DNA from: Bacteroidota bacterium
Lineage (GTDB): Bacteria; Bacteroidota; Bacteroidia; Chitinophagales; Chitinophagaceae
Length of the DNA: 36,312 nt
Direction of reading: 5' to 3'
NCBI GenBank assembly: GCA_963169635.1
Contig: CAUJDL010000043.1
Span: forward strand, 1 to 36,312
The notes under the pieces were generated by a model. That model did no database searches and was not told the DNA's origin. It worked only from the letters and a program-made list of their open reading frames with translations. This document shows, in pieces, positions 16,642 to 25,165 of the stretch (its first letter is position 1; each line of letters opens with the position of its first letter). The position numbers and the translations under genes are program-made.

Positions 16642-17910
16642 TTAATGGTCGTTTAAAGGCAAACCTCTTTCTTGCCACATTTTCCAATTTATATATTCTG
16701 GTGCTACTCTTTTTTCTACCATAGTAATACAATTATTTACTGGGCAAACTAATTTGCAAAGATTACAACCTACACAATCTTCTTCTTTAATAGTATAAGT
16801 ATTATAAGGGTTGCCATAAGCTAAATTAATAGCTTGATGAGAAGTATCTTCACAAGCAATATAACACAAGCCACAATGAATACATTTTTCTTCATTAATA
16901 TTAGCTACATGGTGATAGTTAATATCTAAATCTTCCCAATGGGTAATATTGTTAACACTTTTACCAATAAATTCATCAATAGTTTTAAATCCTTTTTCAT
17001 CCATCCAATTACTTAAACCTTCTTTCATATCTTCTACAATTCTAAAACCATGTGTCATAGCAGCAGTACAAACTTGTACAGTACTTGCACCTAATAACAT
17101 AAATTCTACAGCATCTTTCCAAGTGCTAATACCACCAATACCACTAATAGGAACTTTTTTAGTTATTTCATTTTGTGCAATTGTAGTAAGCATTTTTAAA
17201 GCAATAGGTTTTACAGCAGGACCACAATAACCACCAAAAACACTTTTGCCAGCAACATAAGGATTAGGTACTAAAGTATCTAAATCTACTCCTGTTACAC
17301 TTTGTATAGTATTAATTAAACTAAGAGCATTAGTACCTGCTTGTACACAAGCTTTACCAGTAGGTACTACACTATGTACATTAGGTGTAAGTTTGGTAAT
17401 TACAGGAATAGTAGCTTTTTCCATAACCCACTCAACTTCCATTTTAGCAATTTCAGGGTCTTGACCAACAGCAGCGCCCATGCCTCTTTCTGTCATACCA
17501 TGAGGGCAGCCAAAATTTAGTTCAAAACCCATAGCACCTGCATCTTCACATTGTTTTATAAGTTCGTGCCAACTTTCTCTGTTATTATCTGCCATTAAAG
17601 AAACAATCATGGCTCTGTCTGGAAAAAGTTTTACTACTTCTGTTATTTCTTTTAAGTTAATATCAAGTGGTCTATCACTAATAAGTTCAATATTATTAAA
17701 ACCCATTACTCTATGTCCACCATAATCTACAGAAGAATATCTGGAAGAAACATTTTTTACTTGACTACCTAAAGTTTTCCAAACTACACCACCCCAACCT
17801 GCTTCAAATGCACGTAATACATTTATTTTTTTATCTGTTGGCGGAGCACTTGCTAACCAAAAAGGATTAGGCGATTTAATGCCAAGGAAGTTTGATGATA
17901 TATCTGCCAT
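16642..17910 (-). CDS. preA: NAD-dependent dihydropyrimidine dehydrogenase subunit PreA
   Basis: This is the pyrimidine-binding, FMN-containing subunit of the PreT-PreA dihydropyrimidine dehydrogenase, which reduces uracil and thymine to the 5,6-dihydro forms. At 422 aa it matches the usual length. The barrel domain has ELNFGCPHGMTERGMG with Cys135 at the position of the catalytic acid Cys671 of mammalian DPD, and KLTPN plus GIGGISTW for FMN binding. The C-terminus carries two 4Fe-4S ferredoxin motifs: Cys343, 346, 349, 353 and Cys379, 382, 385, 389. All expected ligands are present. It is the last gene of the pyrimidine cluster and is separated from preT by 278 nt containing a decayed GxxExxY gene, an unusual interruption because the two subunits are usually adjacent. 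Confidence 0.96.
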   Translation of the reverse strand: MADISSNFLGIKSPNPFWLASAPPTDKKINVLRAFEAGWGGVVWKTLGSQVKNVSSRYSSVDYGGHRVMGFNNIELISDRPLDINLKEITEVVKLFPDRAMIVSLMADNNRESWHELIKQCEDAGAMGFELNFGCPHGMTERGMGAAVGQDPEIAKMEVEWVMEKATIPVITKLTPNVHSVVPTGKACVQAGTNALSLINTIQSVTGVDLDTLVPNPYVAGKSVFGGYCGPAVKPIALKMLTTIAQNEITKKVPISGIGGISTWKDAVEFMLLGASTVQVCTAAMTHGFRIVEDMKEGLSNWMDEKGFKTIDEFIGKSVNNITHWEDLDINYHHVANINEEKCIHCGLCYIACEDTSHQAINLAYGNPYNTYTIKEEDCVGCNLCKLVCPVNNCITMVEKRVAPEYINWKMWQERGLPLNDH

Positions 17911-17924
17911 AATGATTTATTTTA

Positions 17925-18215
17925 TTTTACGCAAAGCAATAAAGGAGCTAAAGCGTAAATGTTTTTATAAATTATTTATTATTCTATAAAATCCATCTTT
18001 TATTAAACTAACATTAAAATTTATTAATAACCCAAGCTTACAATTTGTAAGTTTCAGATAAGTCTGAACTTGTTTGTAATGCACTGGTGCTAATGTTTCT
18101 ATTGATAATTCATTTGTTATGTTCATCATGTTTTTATTTTTACACAAAAGAACATAAGAAGCAATGATGCAAAACTTTTCTTTGCTACTTATTCACTTTG
18201 CGGCTTTGCGTAAAA
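17925..18215. mobile_element. 291-bp inverted-repeat element carrying a GxxExxY gene remnant
   Basis: The ends are perfect 13-bp inverted copies: TTTTACGCAAAGC at 17925-17937 and GCTTTGCGTAAAA at 18203-18215. Each arm continues inward as a degenerate series of CGCAAAG-like units (ACGCAAAGCCGCAAAG on the right arm read from the outside). Inside is the C-terminal half of a GxxExxY-family gene. The right arm overlaps the 3' end of preT, so the last codons of PreT (ending FYAKPQSE) come from element sequence. No transposase and no obvious target-site duplication were seen. Mobility is inferred. Confidence 0.55.
17965..18147 (-). pseudogene. GxxExxY-family protein, C-terminal fragment
   Basis: The 60-codon frame ends LAPVHYKQVQTYLKLTN, then GLLINFNVSLIKDGFYRI, which I recognise as the C-terminal half of GxxExxY proteins, short proteins of about 125 aa with a PD-(D/E)xK nuclease-like appearance. 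Intact members have ELKAVExLxPVHxxQLxTYLKLT at this place; here ELSIETLAPVH keeps the general shape. The N-terminal half with the name-giving GxxExxY motif is missing: only about 40 nt lie between this frame and the preT stop. The frame opens with a TTG at 18147; the first ATGs are at 18129 and 18126. It is therefore a truncated remnant, although a 54-residue peptide could still be made. It sits between preT and preA on the same strand. Confidence 0.75.
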
Positions 18216-19544
18216 CAAAAAATTTAAAATTGCTTTTGCCCCATCTTTACCTGCTTGAGATGCATCTACTACTTCTTTACCTCCATTTACACAATCTCCA
18301 CCTGCAAATACACCTTTAATATTAGTAGTTGTATTATTCGTTACATTTATTTTACCATCTTTATTGTCTAAATGATTATTAGTTACTAATGATTGAAAAG
18401 GCATTTGTCCAGCAGCTTTAATTATCATATCTACTTCTAAAGTAAAAGTTTCGCCAGTAGGTTTAGGACTTCTTCTACCACTTGCATCTGCATTGCCTAA
18501 TTGCATTACATCGCAAACTATATGTGTAACTTTTCCATTATTACCTAAAATTTCTTTAGGCGATGCTAACCAAATAATTTTACATCCATCTAATTTAGCA
18601 ATAGATAATTCATGCTCTGTACAAGGCATTTCTTCTTGTGTTCTTCTATATAAAAGTGTTACTTCTTTTGCACCTAGTCTTTTAGCTTGTGTAGCAGCAT
18701 CAATAGCTGTCATACCCATACCAATTACAGCAACTTTTTCGCCAACTGGTGTTGATGAATATGGATTAGTTCTTAAATGATAAATAAATGAAATAGCATC
18801 TTCTACACCTATTAAATCTTCTCCTGCAATACTTAATTGTCTTGCTAATCCTACACCAAAAGCTAAATAAACAGCATCGTAATTTTTTTGTAAATCTTCA
18901 ATTGAAAAATCTTTGCCTAATGATTGTTGATATTTAATAGTAATACCACCAATACCTAAAATATAATTTACTTCATCTTCGCAAAACTTAGGAGTTACTT
19001 TATATGCAGCAATTCCATAAGTCATTAATCCACCACCTTTAGCTTCTTTTTCATAAATAGTTACATCTACACCTTCTCTTGCTAAAGAATGAGCACAGCT
19101 TAAACCAGCAGGACCAGCACCAACGATAGCTACTTTTTTTCCTGTAGCTTTTTTTCTTTCAAATAATTGCCAATTATTTTTAATAGCAGCTTCTGTACTA
19201 TAACGTTGTAATCTGGCAATATTAATTGGTGTTTCTTCCATTAAATTATAAACACAAGAGCCTTCACAAAGTTTTTCTACAGGGCAAACTTTACTACAAC
19301 CAGCACCCATAATATTAGAAACAAAAATGGTATGTGCCGAGCCTTTTAAATTTTCAGTAGCAATTTGTTTTATAAATTTTGGCACATCAATACTTGTAGG
19401 ACAAGCTTTGGTACAAGGAGCATCGTAACAAAACAAACAACGATTAGCTTCTGTTAATGCTGCATCTTTCGTTTCAAATGGTTGTTGAATTTCAGAAAAA
19501 TTTTCAGCATATTGTTCATTGGTTAGTCTGTTTGCTGTAATCAT
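18189..19544 (-). CDS. preT: NAD-dependent dihydropyrimidine dehydrogenase subunit PreT
   Basis: This is the electron-input subunit of dihydropyrimidine dehydrogenase, a relative of the glutamate synthase small subunit. It takes electrons from NAD(P)H through FAD and Fe-S clusters and passes them to PreA. Residues 36-48 (C-x2-C-x4-C-x3-C) and 83-97 (C-x3-C-x5-C-x3-C) are the N-terminal 4Fe-4S ligands. The FAD-binding GAGPAG is at 142-147, the nucleotide-binding GMGMTA at 275-280, and the C-terminal FAD segment KGVFAGGDCVNGG precedes a normal helix. At 451 aa it is near family length, but the final FYAKPQSE is encoded by the right arm of the inserted element and is probably not original. It lies 90 nt after the ureidopropionase gene on the same strand. 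Confidence 0.94.
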   Translation of the reverse strand: MITANRLTNEQYAENFSEIQQPFETKDAALTEANRCLFCYDAPCTKACPTSIDVPKFIKQIATENLKGSAHTIFVSNIMGAGCSKVCPVEKLCEGSCVYNLMEETPINIARLQRYSTEAAIKNNWQLFERKKATGKKVAIVGAGPAGLSCAHSLAREGVDVTIYEKEAKGGGLMTYGIAAYKVTPKFCEDEVNYILGIGGITIKYQQSLGKDFSIEDLQKNYDAVYLAFGVGLARQLSIAGEDLIGVEDAISFIYHLRTNPYSSTPVGEKVAVIGMGMTAIDAATQAKRLGAKEVTLLYRRTQEEMPCTEHELSIAKLDGCKIIWLASPKEILGNNGKVTHIVCDVMQLGNADASGRRSPKPTGETFTLEVDMIIKAAGQMPFQSLVTNNHLDNKDGKINVTNNTTTNIKGVFAGGDCVNGGKEVVDASQAGKDGAKAILNFLFYAKPQSE

Positions 19545-19606
19545 TTTGTAGTGTTTAGTTAATTAATTGATTGAAAAGAAAACTAGGTAAATGTTGTTGA
19601 TATTTA

Positions 19607-19626
19607 CAGTCAAAAAAAAATGACTG
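19607..19626 (-). other. Intercistronic hairpin between the ureidopropionase and preT genes
   Basis: CAGTCA (19607-19612) and TGACTG (19621-19626) form a 6-bp stem around an 8-nt run of A, which is T8 in the sense of transcription. It lies just after the ureidopropionase stop. The T-run is in the loop rather than after the stem, so this is a poor terminator; it may be an RNA-processing or stability element. Confidence 0.25.
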
Positions 19627-19634
19627 CTGAATAT

Positions 19635-20501
19635 TTATAACTCAGTTAATTTACCATAAGTTTCTGGTCTTCTATCTCTAAAAAATTGCCAAATACTTCT
19701 TACTTGTTCTATCATATCTAAATCAAAATCTGCAATTAAAAGTTCGTCATTATCTTCACTTGCTTGAGCAAAAATTTGCCCACGTGGATCTACAAAATAT
19801 GAGCTGCCATAAAACTTACCTAAGTTCCAAGGTTTTTCTGTACCAACTCTATTAATGCAACCCATAAAATAGCCATTTGCAGCAGCATGTGCAGGTTGCT
19901 CTAACTGCCATAAATATTGAGATAAACCTGTAACAGTAGCTGAAGGATTGTACACTATTTCTGCACCATTTAATCCTAAAATTCTTGCACCATCTGGGAA
20001 ATGTCTGTCATAACAAATATATACACCCACTTTAGCATATTTAGTTTGAAAAACAGGATATCCTAGATTACCAGGTTTAAAGAAAAACTTTTCCCAAAAA
20101 CCACTTGTATGTGGTATATGATTTTTTCTGTATTTACCTAAATAAGTACCATCTGCATCAATTACTGCAGCAGTATTATATAAAACACCAGCTTGCTCTT
20201 TTTCATACACAGGAACTACCATTACCATGTTATATTTTTTTGCATAAGCTTGCATTCTTTCAATGGTTGGACCAGGAACAGTTTCTGCACTTTCGTACCA
20301 AGCTTTATCTTGTCCAGGGCAGAAATATGGTGTATTAAAAATTTCTTGAAAGCAAAGTATTTGTACTCCTTTTTTTCCTGCTTCTTCAATTAAAGGAATA
20401 TGTTTTTGTACCATTGCTTCTTTAATTTCTTCTATAGAGCCCTCACCTTCTGTTTTTGGTAAGCTCATTTGGATAAGTCCTGATTTAATGATTCTTGGCA
20501 T
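19635..20501 (-). CDS. Beta-ureidopropionase, nitrilase superfamily
   Basis: This is a carbon-nitrogen hydrolase of 288 aa with the intact nitrilase-superfamily triad: Glu53 (FQEIFNTPYF), Lys126 (GKYRKNHIP) and nucleophile Cys163 (VGVYICYDRHFPDGARIL). In this context it should hydrolyse N-carbamoyl-beta-alanine (from uracil) or N-carbamoyl-beta-aminoisobutyrate (from thymine) to the beta-amino acid, CO2 and ammonia, the third step of reductive pyrimidine breakdown. The RHFPDGARILGLNGAEIVYNP block is typical of ureidopropionases and N-carbamoylputrescine amidases, which cannot be separated by eye. The neighbours (dihydropyrimidinase upstream, preT and preA downstream) decide for ureidopropionase. 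A candidate promoter lies in the 218-nt gap upstream, so this gene may head its own transcript. Confidence 0.9.
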   Translation of the reverse strand: MPRIIKSGLIQMSLPKTEGEGSIEEIKEAMVQKHIPLIEEAGKKGVQILCFQEIFNTPYFCPGQDKAWYESAETVPGPTIERMQAYAKKYNMVMVVPVYEKEQAGVLYNTAAVIDADGTYLGKYRKNHIPHTSGFWEKFFFKPGNLGYPVFQTKYAKVGVYICYDRHFPDGARILGLNGAEIVYNPSATVTGLSQYLWQLEQPAHAAANGYFMGCINRVGTEKPWNLGKFYGSSYFVDPRGQIFAQASEDNDELLIADFDLDMIEQVRSIWQFFRDRRPETYGKLTEL

Positions 20502-20641
20502 GTTGTATTTAATTATGAGTTATGAATTATTAGTTTTAAGTTTTTTGTTTTAAAATAAATTTCTTTTGTTTAATAATTTAAGTCTATATAAAATTTCTCT
20601 TACTTCTCTAAAGATAAGTGTTTATAAGTTTTATAAATGTA

Positions 20642-20670
20642 CAAAGCATAAGCATACGATTTTTTGTCAA
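20642..20670 (-). promoter_or_regulatory. Candidate promoter for the ureidopropionase-preT-preA part of the cluster
   Basis: On the minus strand TTG (20670-20668) is followed after 17 nt by TATGCTTTG (20650-20642), one base longer than the TAnnTTTG consensus. It lies about 140 nt upstream of the ureidopropionase ATG in the largest gap without an insertion in the cluster. The rest of this 218-nt gap is plain AT-rich sequence with no further structure that I can see. Confidence 0.35.
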
Positions 20671-20719
20671 TAATACTTTTGCTTTGTTTTTTTTCACTCA
20701 TAAATCTTCACTCATCATT

Positions 20720-22102
20720 TTAAATTATCTGAGATACTTTATTACGTTTTATAAATTTTCCATAGCCTTTATCTACCTTACATTCATTATTATCTATTGC
20801 TATTTTACCTCTTAATAAAACTGTTTTTATTTTGCCAGTTACTTGCCAACCTTCGTATCCACTATAATCTACATTCATGTGATGTGTTTTAGCAGATAGA
20901 GTATGTTTTTCATTAGCATCTAATAAAATAATATCTGCATCGCTGCCAATAGCAATTGTTCCTTTTTTAGGAAACATACCAAATATTTTTGCTGCATTGG
21001 TAGATGATACTTCTACAAATTTGTTGAGTGTAATTTTTCCTTTATTTACACCTTCGCTAAATAAAAGTTCCATTCTATTTTCTATTGCAGGATGTCCGTT
21101 AGGAATTTTACTAAAATCATCTTTACCTAATAATTTTTGTTGCCACATAAAAGGACAATGATCTGTAGCAACTACTTGCACCAAACCTTGATTAATACCA
21201 GCCCAAAGTGTTGCTTGATCTTTCTTTTCTCTTAATGGTGGACTCATTACCCATTTTGCACCTTCAAAATTTTGCTCATATAAACTTGCATCAAGTATTA
21301 AATATTGAATACAGGTTTCTACAAAAACTTTTTTATTTTTTTGTGTTGCATTACGTACAGCATTTAATGCACCTTCGCAAGTTAAATGTACAATATAACC
21401 AGGGCATTGAGTATAAGCAGCCATTTCTACAAATCTTTCACTAGCTTCTGCTTCTGTAACTTCTGGTTGAGAAAGGTAATGATAAAGTGGGGCTGTTTTT
21501 CCTGCTGCTTTATGTTTAGCAATTAAGTAATCTATCATATCGCCATTAGTAGCATGTACATTTATTAAGCCTCCATGTTTTTTTACTTCTTCCATTAAGC
21601 CTATCATTTGTCTATCATCTATCATTAATGCACCTTTATAGGCCATAAAAGTTTTAAAAGAAGTAATACCTTCTTGCTCTATAAAATGTTGAATTTCTTT
21701 TTGTGTATTTTCATTGTAATCTGTTACTGCCATGTGAAAGCTATAATCACCAACACAATTATTATCGCTTCTTCCTTTCCATTCTTGTAATGCAGTTTGT
21801 AAACTATTGCCTTGTTTTTGTAAAATAAAATCTATTACAGTAGTAGTGCCACCAAATAATGCTGCTCTTGTACCTGTTTCATAATTATCGCTGCTATAAG
21901 TACCCATAAATGGCATATCTAAATGTACATGAGGGTCAATACCACCTGGCATTACTAATTTGCCAGTAGCATCAATAATAGTATCTGCTTGATGAGGTAA
22001 ATTTTTTCCTATAGCAACTATTACTTCACCTTCAATAAAAATATCTGCTACATAATTATCTGTTGCAGTAATAATATTTCCGTTTTTAATTAAAATACTC
22101 AT
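20720..22102 (-). CDS. Dihydropyrimidinase
   Basis: This is a zinc-dependent amidohydrolase of the cyclic amidase group (460 aa) that opens the ring of dihydrouracil or dihydrothymine to the N-carbamoyl beta-amino acid. The binuclear metal site is complete: His58 and His60 (GIDPHVHLDMPF), the carboxylated lysine Lys150 (TSFKTFMAYKG), His183 (INVHATNGD), His239 (GYIVHLTCEG) and Asp314 (VATDHCPF). These blocks match dihydropyrimidinases and hydantoinases rather than allantoinases or dihydroorotases. The pathway context (preT, preA, ureidopropionase) supports dihydropyrimidinase as the physiological role. It starts 33 nt after the permease stop on the same strand. Confidence 0.95.
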   Translation of the reverse strand: MSILIKNGNIITATDNYVADIFIEGEVIVAIGKNLPHQADTIIDATGKLVMPGGIDPHVHLDMPFMGTYSSDNYETGTRAALFGGTTTVIDFILQKQGNSLQTALQEWKGRSDNNCVGDYSFHMAVTDYNENTQKEIQHFIEQEGITSFKTFMAYKGALMIDDRQMIGLMEEVKKHGGLINVHATNGDMIDYLIAKHKAAGKTAPLYHYLSQPEVTEAEASERFVEMAAYTQCPGYIVHLTCEGALNAVRNATQKNKKVFVETCIQYLILDASLYEQNFEGAKWVMSPPLREKKDQATLWAGINQGLVQVVATDHCPFMWQQKLLGKDDFSKIPNGHPAIENRMELLFSEGVNKGKITLNKFVEVSSTNAAKIFGMFPKKGTIAIGSDADIILLDANEKHTLSAKTHHMNVDYSGYEGWQVTGKIKTVLLRGKIAIDNNECKVDKGYGKFIKRNKVSQII

Positions 22103-22135
22103 AATAAAAAAATTTTTTAATTATTGAAGTGAACT

Positions 22136-23602
22136 TTAATTTTCTTTACGACTTATCATTAAATACACAACTCCACTTACTATAAAACCAACAAACCAAG
22201 CATAGTTATATAAATGTGTAATGACAGATGGAAAATAATTTTCTGGTAATAATTTAATTGTTACAAAAAAACCTGGAACATTAGGTAAAATGCCAATAAC
22301 TAAAGCAACGATAGCTTTTATATTAATACCTTTTGTATAACTATAAATACCTTTGGTATTAAATAGTTCTTTAACTACAAGTTCTTTTTTTCTGATAAAA
22401 AAATAATCAACAATCATTATACCACCAATAGGACCTAATAAACTTGAGTAAGCAATTAACCAAGTAAAAATATAACCAGATGGATCTGCAATTAATTTCC
22501 AAGGAAAAATTATAACACCTAAAATACCTGTAATATAACCACCTATTCTAAAATTTATTATTTTAGGAGATAGATGAGAAAAGTCGTTAGCAGGGCTTAC
22601 TAAATTAGCAGCAATATTTGTAGCAAGTGTAGATATTGCAATTGCTATCATAGCAAAGCTTACTAAAAATTTACTTTCAAACTTTGCAGCTAAAATTACA
22701 GGGTCCCAAATAGTAGTACCAAAAACAATAGTTGTAGCAGAAGTAACAACAACACCAATAAATGCAAACAATGTCATTGATGGTGGTAAGCCAATTACTT
22801 GTCCATTTACTTGTGCTTTTTGCGATTTTGCATAACGTGTAAAGTCTGGAATATTTAAAGATAAAGTAGCCCAAAAACCAACCATACCAGTTAAAGCAGG
22901 AAAAAAGAAATGTAAAAAATCTGCTGTAGTATTAAACTTAGATGGTGTTTTTAATATAGGTCCTAAACCATCTACAGCATTAATTGCCCAAAATAATAAA
23001 GCTAATGCAGCAGCAGGTAAAAAGATAGCTTTAAATACTAATAATTTTTTTATGCTATCTACACCTAAATACACTACATACATATTTAATAACCAAAATA
23101 AAAAAAAGCAAATAGCAGGACCAGTTGCTAAACTCCATGATGCAGGAAAAATTTGTGGTAAATTATCTATTGCAGGTAACCATAAACGTACTGCTTGATA
23201 AATTGCAAAACCACCAATCCATGTTTGAATACCAAACCAACCACATGCTACAATAGCTCTTAGTATTGCAGGAATATTAGCACCAACAGTACCAAAACTT
23301 ACACGTGCAAAAACAGGAAATGAAATACCATATTTAGTACCTGCATGACCATTTAATATCATTGGAACTAATACAATAGTATTACCTAAAAAAATGGTTA
23401 AGATAGCTTGCCACCAATTCATACCACCTTCTATTAAAGAGCTTGCAAGCATATAAGTAGGAATACACAAACTCATACTTATCCATAAAGCTGCATAATT
23501 CCAAGTGCCCCAAGTTCTTTTATTTGGAGGAATAGGTGCTAAATCTTCATTGTGTAATGAAGAGTTTTCCCATTCTTCTTTGATGCTTTGGTTATTGTTC
23601 AT
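22136..23602 (-). CDS. NCS1-family nucleobase:cation symporter
   Basis: This is a 12-helix inner-membrane permease of the nucleobase:cation symporter 1 family (488 aa), expected to import uracil, thymine or a related ring compound with Na+ or H+. The N-terminal cytoplasmic NEDLAPIPPNKRTWGTWNYAALW is the NCS1 hallmark. The substrate-site block GWFGIQTWIGG is at residues 121-131; its Trp122 and Gln126 align with Trp117 and Gln121 that bind hydantoin in Mhp1. The following hydrophobic segments are evenly distributed to the C-terminus. The substrate cannot be fixed from sequence (members carry cytosine, allantoin, hydantoin, uracil), but its position between dihydropyrimidinase and aminotransferase points to pyrimidine bases. 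Two 9-bp direct repeats lie immediately upstream. Confidence 0.93.
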   Translation of the reverse strand: MNNNQSIKEEWENSSLHNEDLAPIPPNKRTWGTWNYAALWISMSLCIPTYMLASSLIEGGMNWWQAILTIFLGNTIVLVPMILNGHAGTKYGISFPVFARVSFGTVGANIPAILRAIVACGWFGIQTWIGGFAIYQAVRLWLPAIDNLPQIFPASWSLATGPAICFFLFWLLNMYVVYLGVDSIKKLLVFKAIFLPAAALALLFWAINAVDGLGPILKTPSKFNTTADFLHFFFPALTGMVGFWATLSLNIPDFTRYAKSQKAQVNGQVIGLPPSMTLFAFIGVVVTSATTIVFGTTIWDPVILAAKFESKFLVSFAMIAIAISTLATNIAANLVSPANDFSHLSPKIINFRIGGYITGILGVIIFPWKLIADPSGYIFTWLIAYSSLLGPIGGIMIVDYFFIRKKELVVKELFNTKGIYSYTKGINIKAIVALVIGILPNVPGFFVTIKLLPENYFPSVITHLYNYAWFVGFIVSGVVYLMISRKEN

Positions 23603-23613
23603 TACAATAAAAA

Positions 23614-23645
23614 TTATGCGTTAATCATTTGATGATTTATGCGTT
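23614..23645 (-). promoter_or_regulatory. Paired direct repeats upstream of the permease gene, possible operator
   Basis: TTATGCGTT occurs at 23614-23622 and again at 23637-23645, a period of 23 bp. Between them is ATCATTTGATGAT, a short 5-bp inverted repeat. The pair lies 12-43 nt upstream of the permease ATG, where a regulator could act. Seen directly; regulatory meaning is inferred. Confidence 0.35.
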
Positions 23646-23679
23646 TTAATATATTACTCATCATTTATAATGCTTGATT

Positions 23680-25023
23680 TTAAACTACATTTTCGTCTGC
23701 AATTTTTAATGCTTGGCTAATAATGGCTAAGCCTTCATCAATTTGCTCTTCATTAATACAAAGTGGTGGAGCAATAAATACATAACTCCAACGAACAAAA
23801 GTGTACATACCTAATTCTTTCAGTTTTGCAGCCACTTTATTCATTACAATCATCTCGTCTGGTTTTGCATTAAATGGAGCCATAGGTTCTTTAGTTTTTT
23901 TATTTTTTACAATTTCTAAACAACCTAATAAACCTGTATTTCGCCAATCGCCAATAGAAGGATGCTGTTGTTTTAATTCTTCTATTCTTTTATTTAAATA
24001 AGCACTCATAGCATTACAATTTTCTATGAGTTTATCATCTTCATAAATTTTAATTGTTTCTAAAGCAGCAGCACAACTAACAGGATGTGCAGCATAAGTA
24101 AGTCCTAATGCTAAAACAGTATCATCGAACTTAGCAGCAATTTTATCGCTAACCATTAAACAACCAAAAGGAACATAACCACAAGTTAAACCTTTTGCCA
24201 TACAAATCATATCTGGAATGATATCATGATTTTGAAAACCAAACCATTTGCCTGTTCGTCCAAAACCACTCATTACTTCATCTATAATTAATAAGATTTG
24301 ATGTTTATCGCAGAGAGCTTTTACTGCTTTTAAAAATCCTTTAGGATATTGTAAACAACCAGAAGAACCACTTTCGCCTTCTAATAAAATAGCAGCAATA
24401 TTATTAGGTCCTTCATAAGCAATAATACGTTCTAAATTATCTACAGAATCTTTTAATAAATTTTCTTCTCCATACTCCCAACGATATAAATAAGGTAAAT
24501 CAAAATGTACAAAGTTGGGTGCTTGTTGATTATCTACAGGCAAACGTCTAGGGTCGCCACTAGCACTCATTGCACCTGCACTTGAGCCATGATAAGATTG
24601 ATAACGTGTTAAAATTTTATGTTTGCCTGTATAAAGACGTGCTAATTTTATGGCATTCTCAATTGATGTAGCACCACATAAGGTAAAGAATGCTTTATTT
24701 AAATCGCCTGGGCAAATTTCTGCTAATTTTTTTCCTAACTCTCCTCTTACTTTAGTAACACAGCTTGGTGTAACATAAGCTACTTGTTGCATTTGTTTTA
24801 CAATTGCATCTGTTATTCTTTGATTGCCATGACCAATATTTACATTCATTAAACCACTGCTAAAATCAATATGTCTTCTTCCTTCATAATCGTATAAATA
24901 AATTCCTTCTGCATATTCTACAGCAATGGGTTTATGACCTTTTTGTTTGCTCCAACTAAACAAAGTATAATCGAAACTATTTTGAATAATTTCTTCTGTT
25001 AATGAAAGTGTTTGTGTAGCCAT
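23680..25023 (-). CDS. Class III aminotransferase, probably beta-alanine transaminase
   Basis: This is a PLP-dependent omega-type aminotransferase of fold type I, class III (447 aa). Visible landmarks are GHGNQRI...QMQQVAYV, the phosphate-binding CGATSIENAIKLAR, YQSYHGSSAGAMSASGD, LLIIDEVMSGFGRTGKWFG with Asp248 contacting the pyridine nitrogen, and MAKGLTCGYVPFG with Lys277 as the PLP-binding lysine. In this cluster it should move the amino group of beta-alanine or beta-aminoisobutyrate to pyruvate or 2-oxoglutarate, yielding malonate semialdehyde or methylmalonate semialdehyde for the dehydrogenase encoded just upstream. Class III members also act on GABA and other amines, so substrate specificity rests on context. 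The 77-nt gap to the permease holds the repeat pair described separately. Confidence 0.9.
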   Translation of the reverse strand: MATQTLSLTEEIIQNSFDYTLFSWSKQKGHKPIAVEYAEGIYLYDYEGRRHIDFSSGLMNVNIGHGNQRITDAIVKQMQQVAYVTPSCVTKVRGELGKKLAEICPGDLNKAFFTLCGATSIENAIKLARLYTGKHKILTRYQSYHGSSAGAMSASGDPRRLPVDNQQAPNFVHFDLPYLYRWEYGEENLLKDSVDNLERIIAYEGPNNIAAILLEGESGSSGCLQYPKGFLKAVKALCDKHQILLIIDEVMSGFGRTGKWFGFQNHDIIPDMICMAKGLTCGYVPFGCLMVSDKIAAKFDDTVLALGLTYAAHPVSCAAALETIKIYEDDKLIENCNAMSAYLNKRIEELKQQHPSIGDWRNTGLLGCLEIVKNKKTKEPMAPFNAKPDEMIVMNKVAAKLKELGMYTFVRWSYVFIAPPLCINEEQIDEGLAIISQALKIADENVV

Positions 25024-25106
25024 AATTGTATATTTTATGTTTGAACTAACTATTTAAAATTTTGTTGCTATTATTTTTTTTAGTTGATGATATAAATTGA
25101 TATAGT

Positions 25107-25156
25107 ACAAGTGTGCGACGCAACTACAGCTTAATAGCATTGATGTTGTTGGTAAC
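25107..25156. other. GC-rich 50-bp patch in the mmsA-aminotransferase gap
   Basis: In the 142-nt gap between mmsA and the aminotransferase gene, this segment is visibly richer in G+C than the surrounding AT-rich spacer. It contains GTGCGACGCAAC, in which TGCGACGCA is an odd-centred palindrome. No open frame or promoter box is apparent. It may be a copy of a dispersed intergenic repeat or a regulatory site; only one copy is in the window. Confidence 0.35.
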
Positions 25157-25165
25157 AAAAAAAAT

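Noticed and set aside
16634-16650. Hairpin ACCAT...ATGGT between the convergent ABC ATPase and preA genes
   Set aside because: Only a 5-bp stem, inside the coding end of preA, and no T-tract; too weak for a terminator.
18189-19544. Glutamate synthase small subunit instead of PreT
   Set aside because: The protein shares the same FAD/NAD fold, but the neighbouring preA, dihydropyrimidinase and ureidopropionase genes and the absence of a large glutamate synthase subunit favour PreT.
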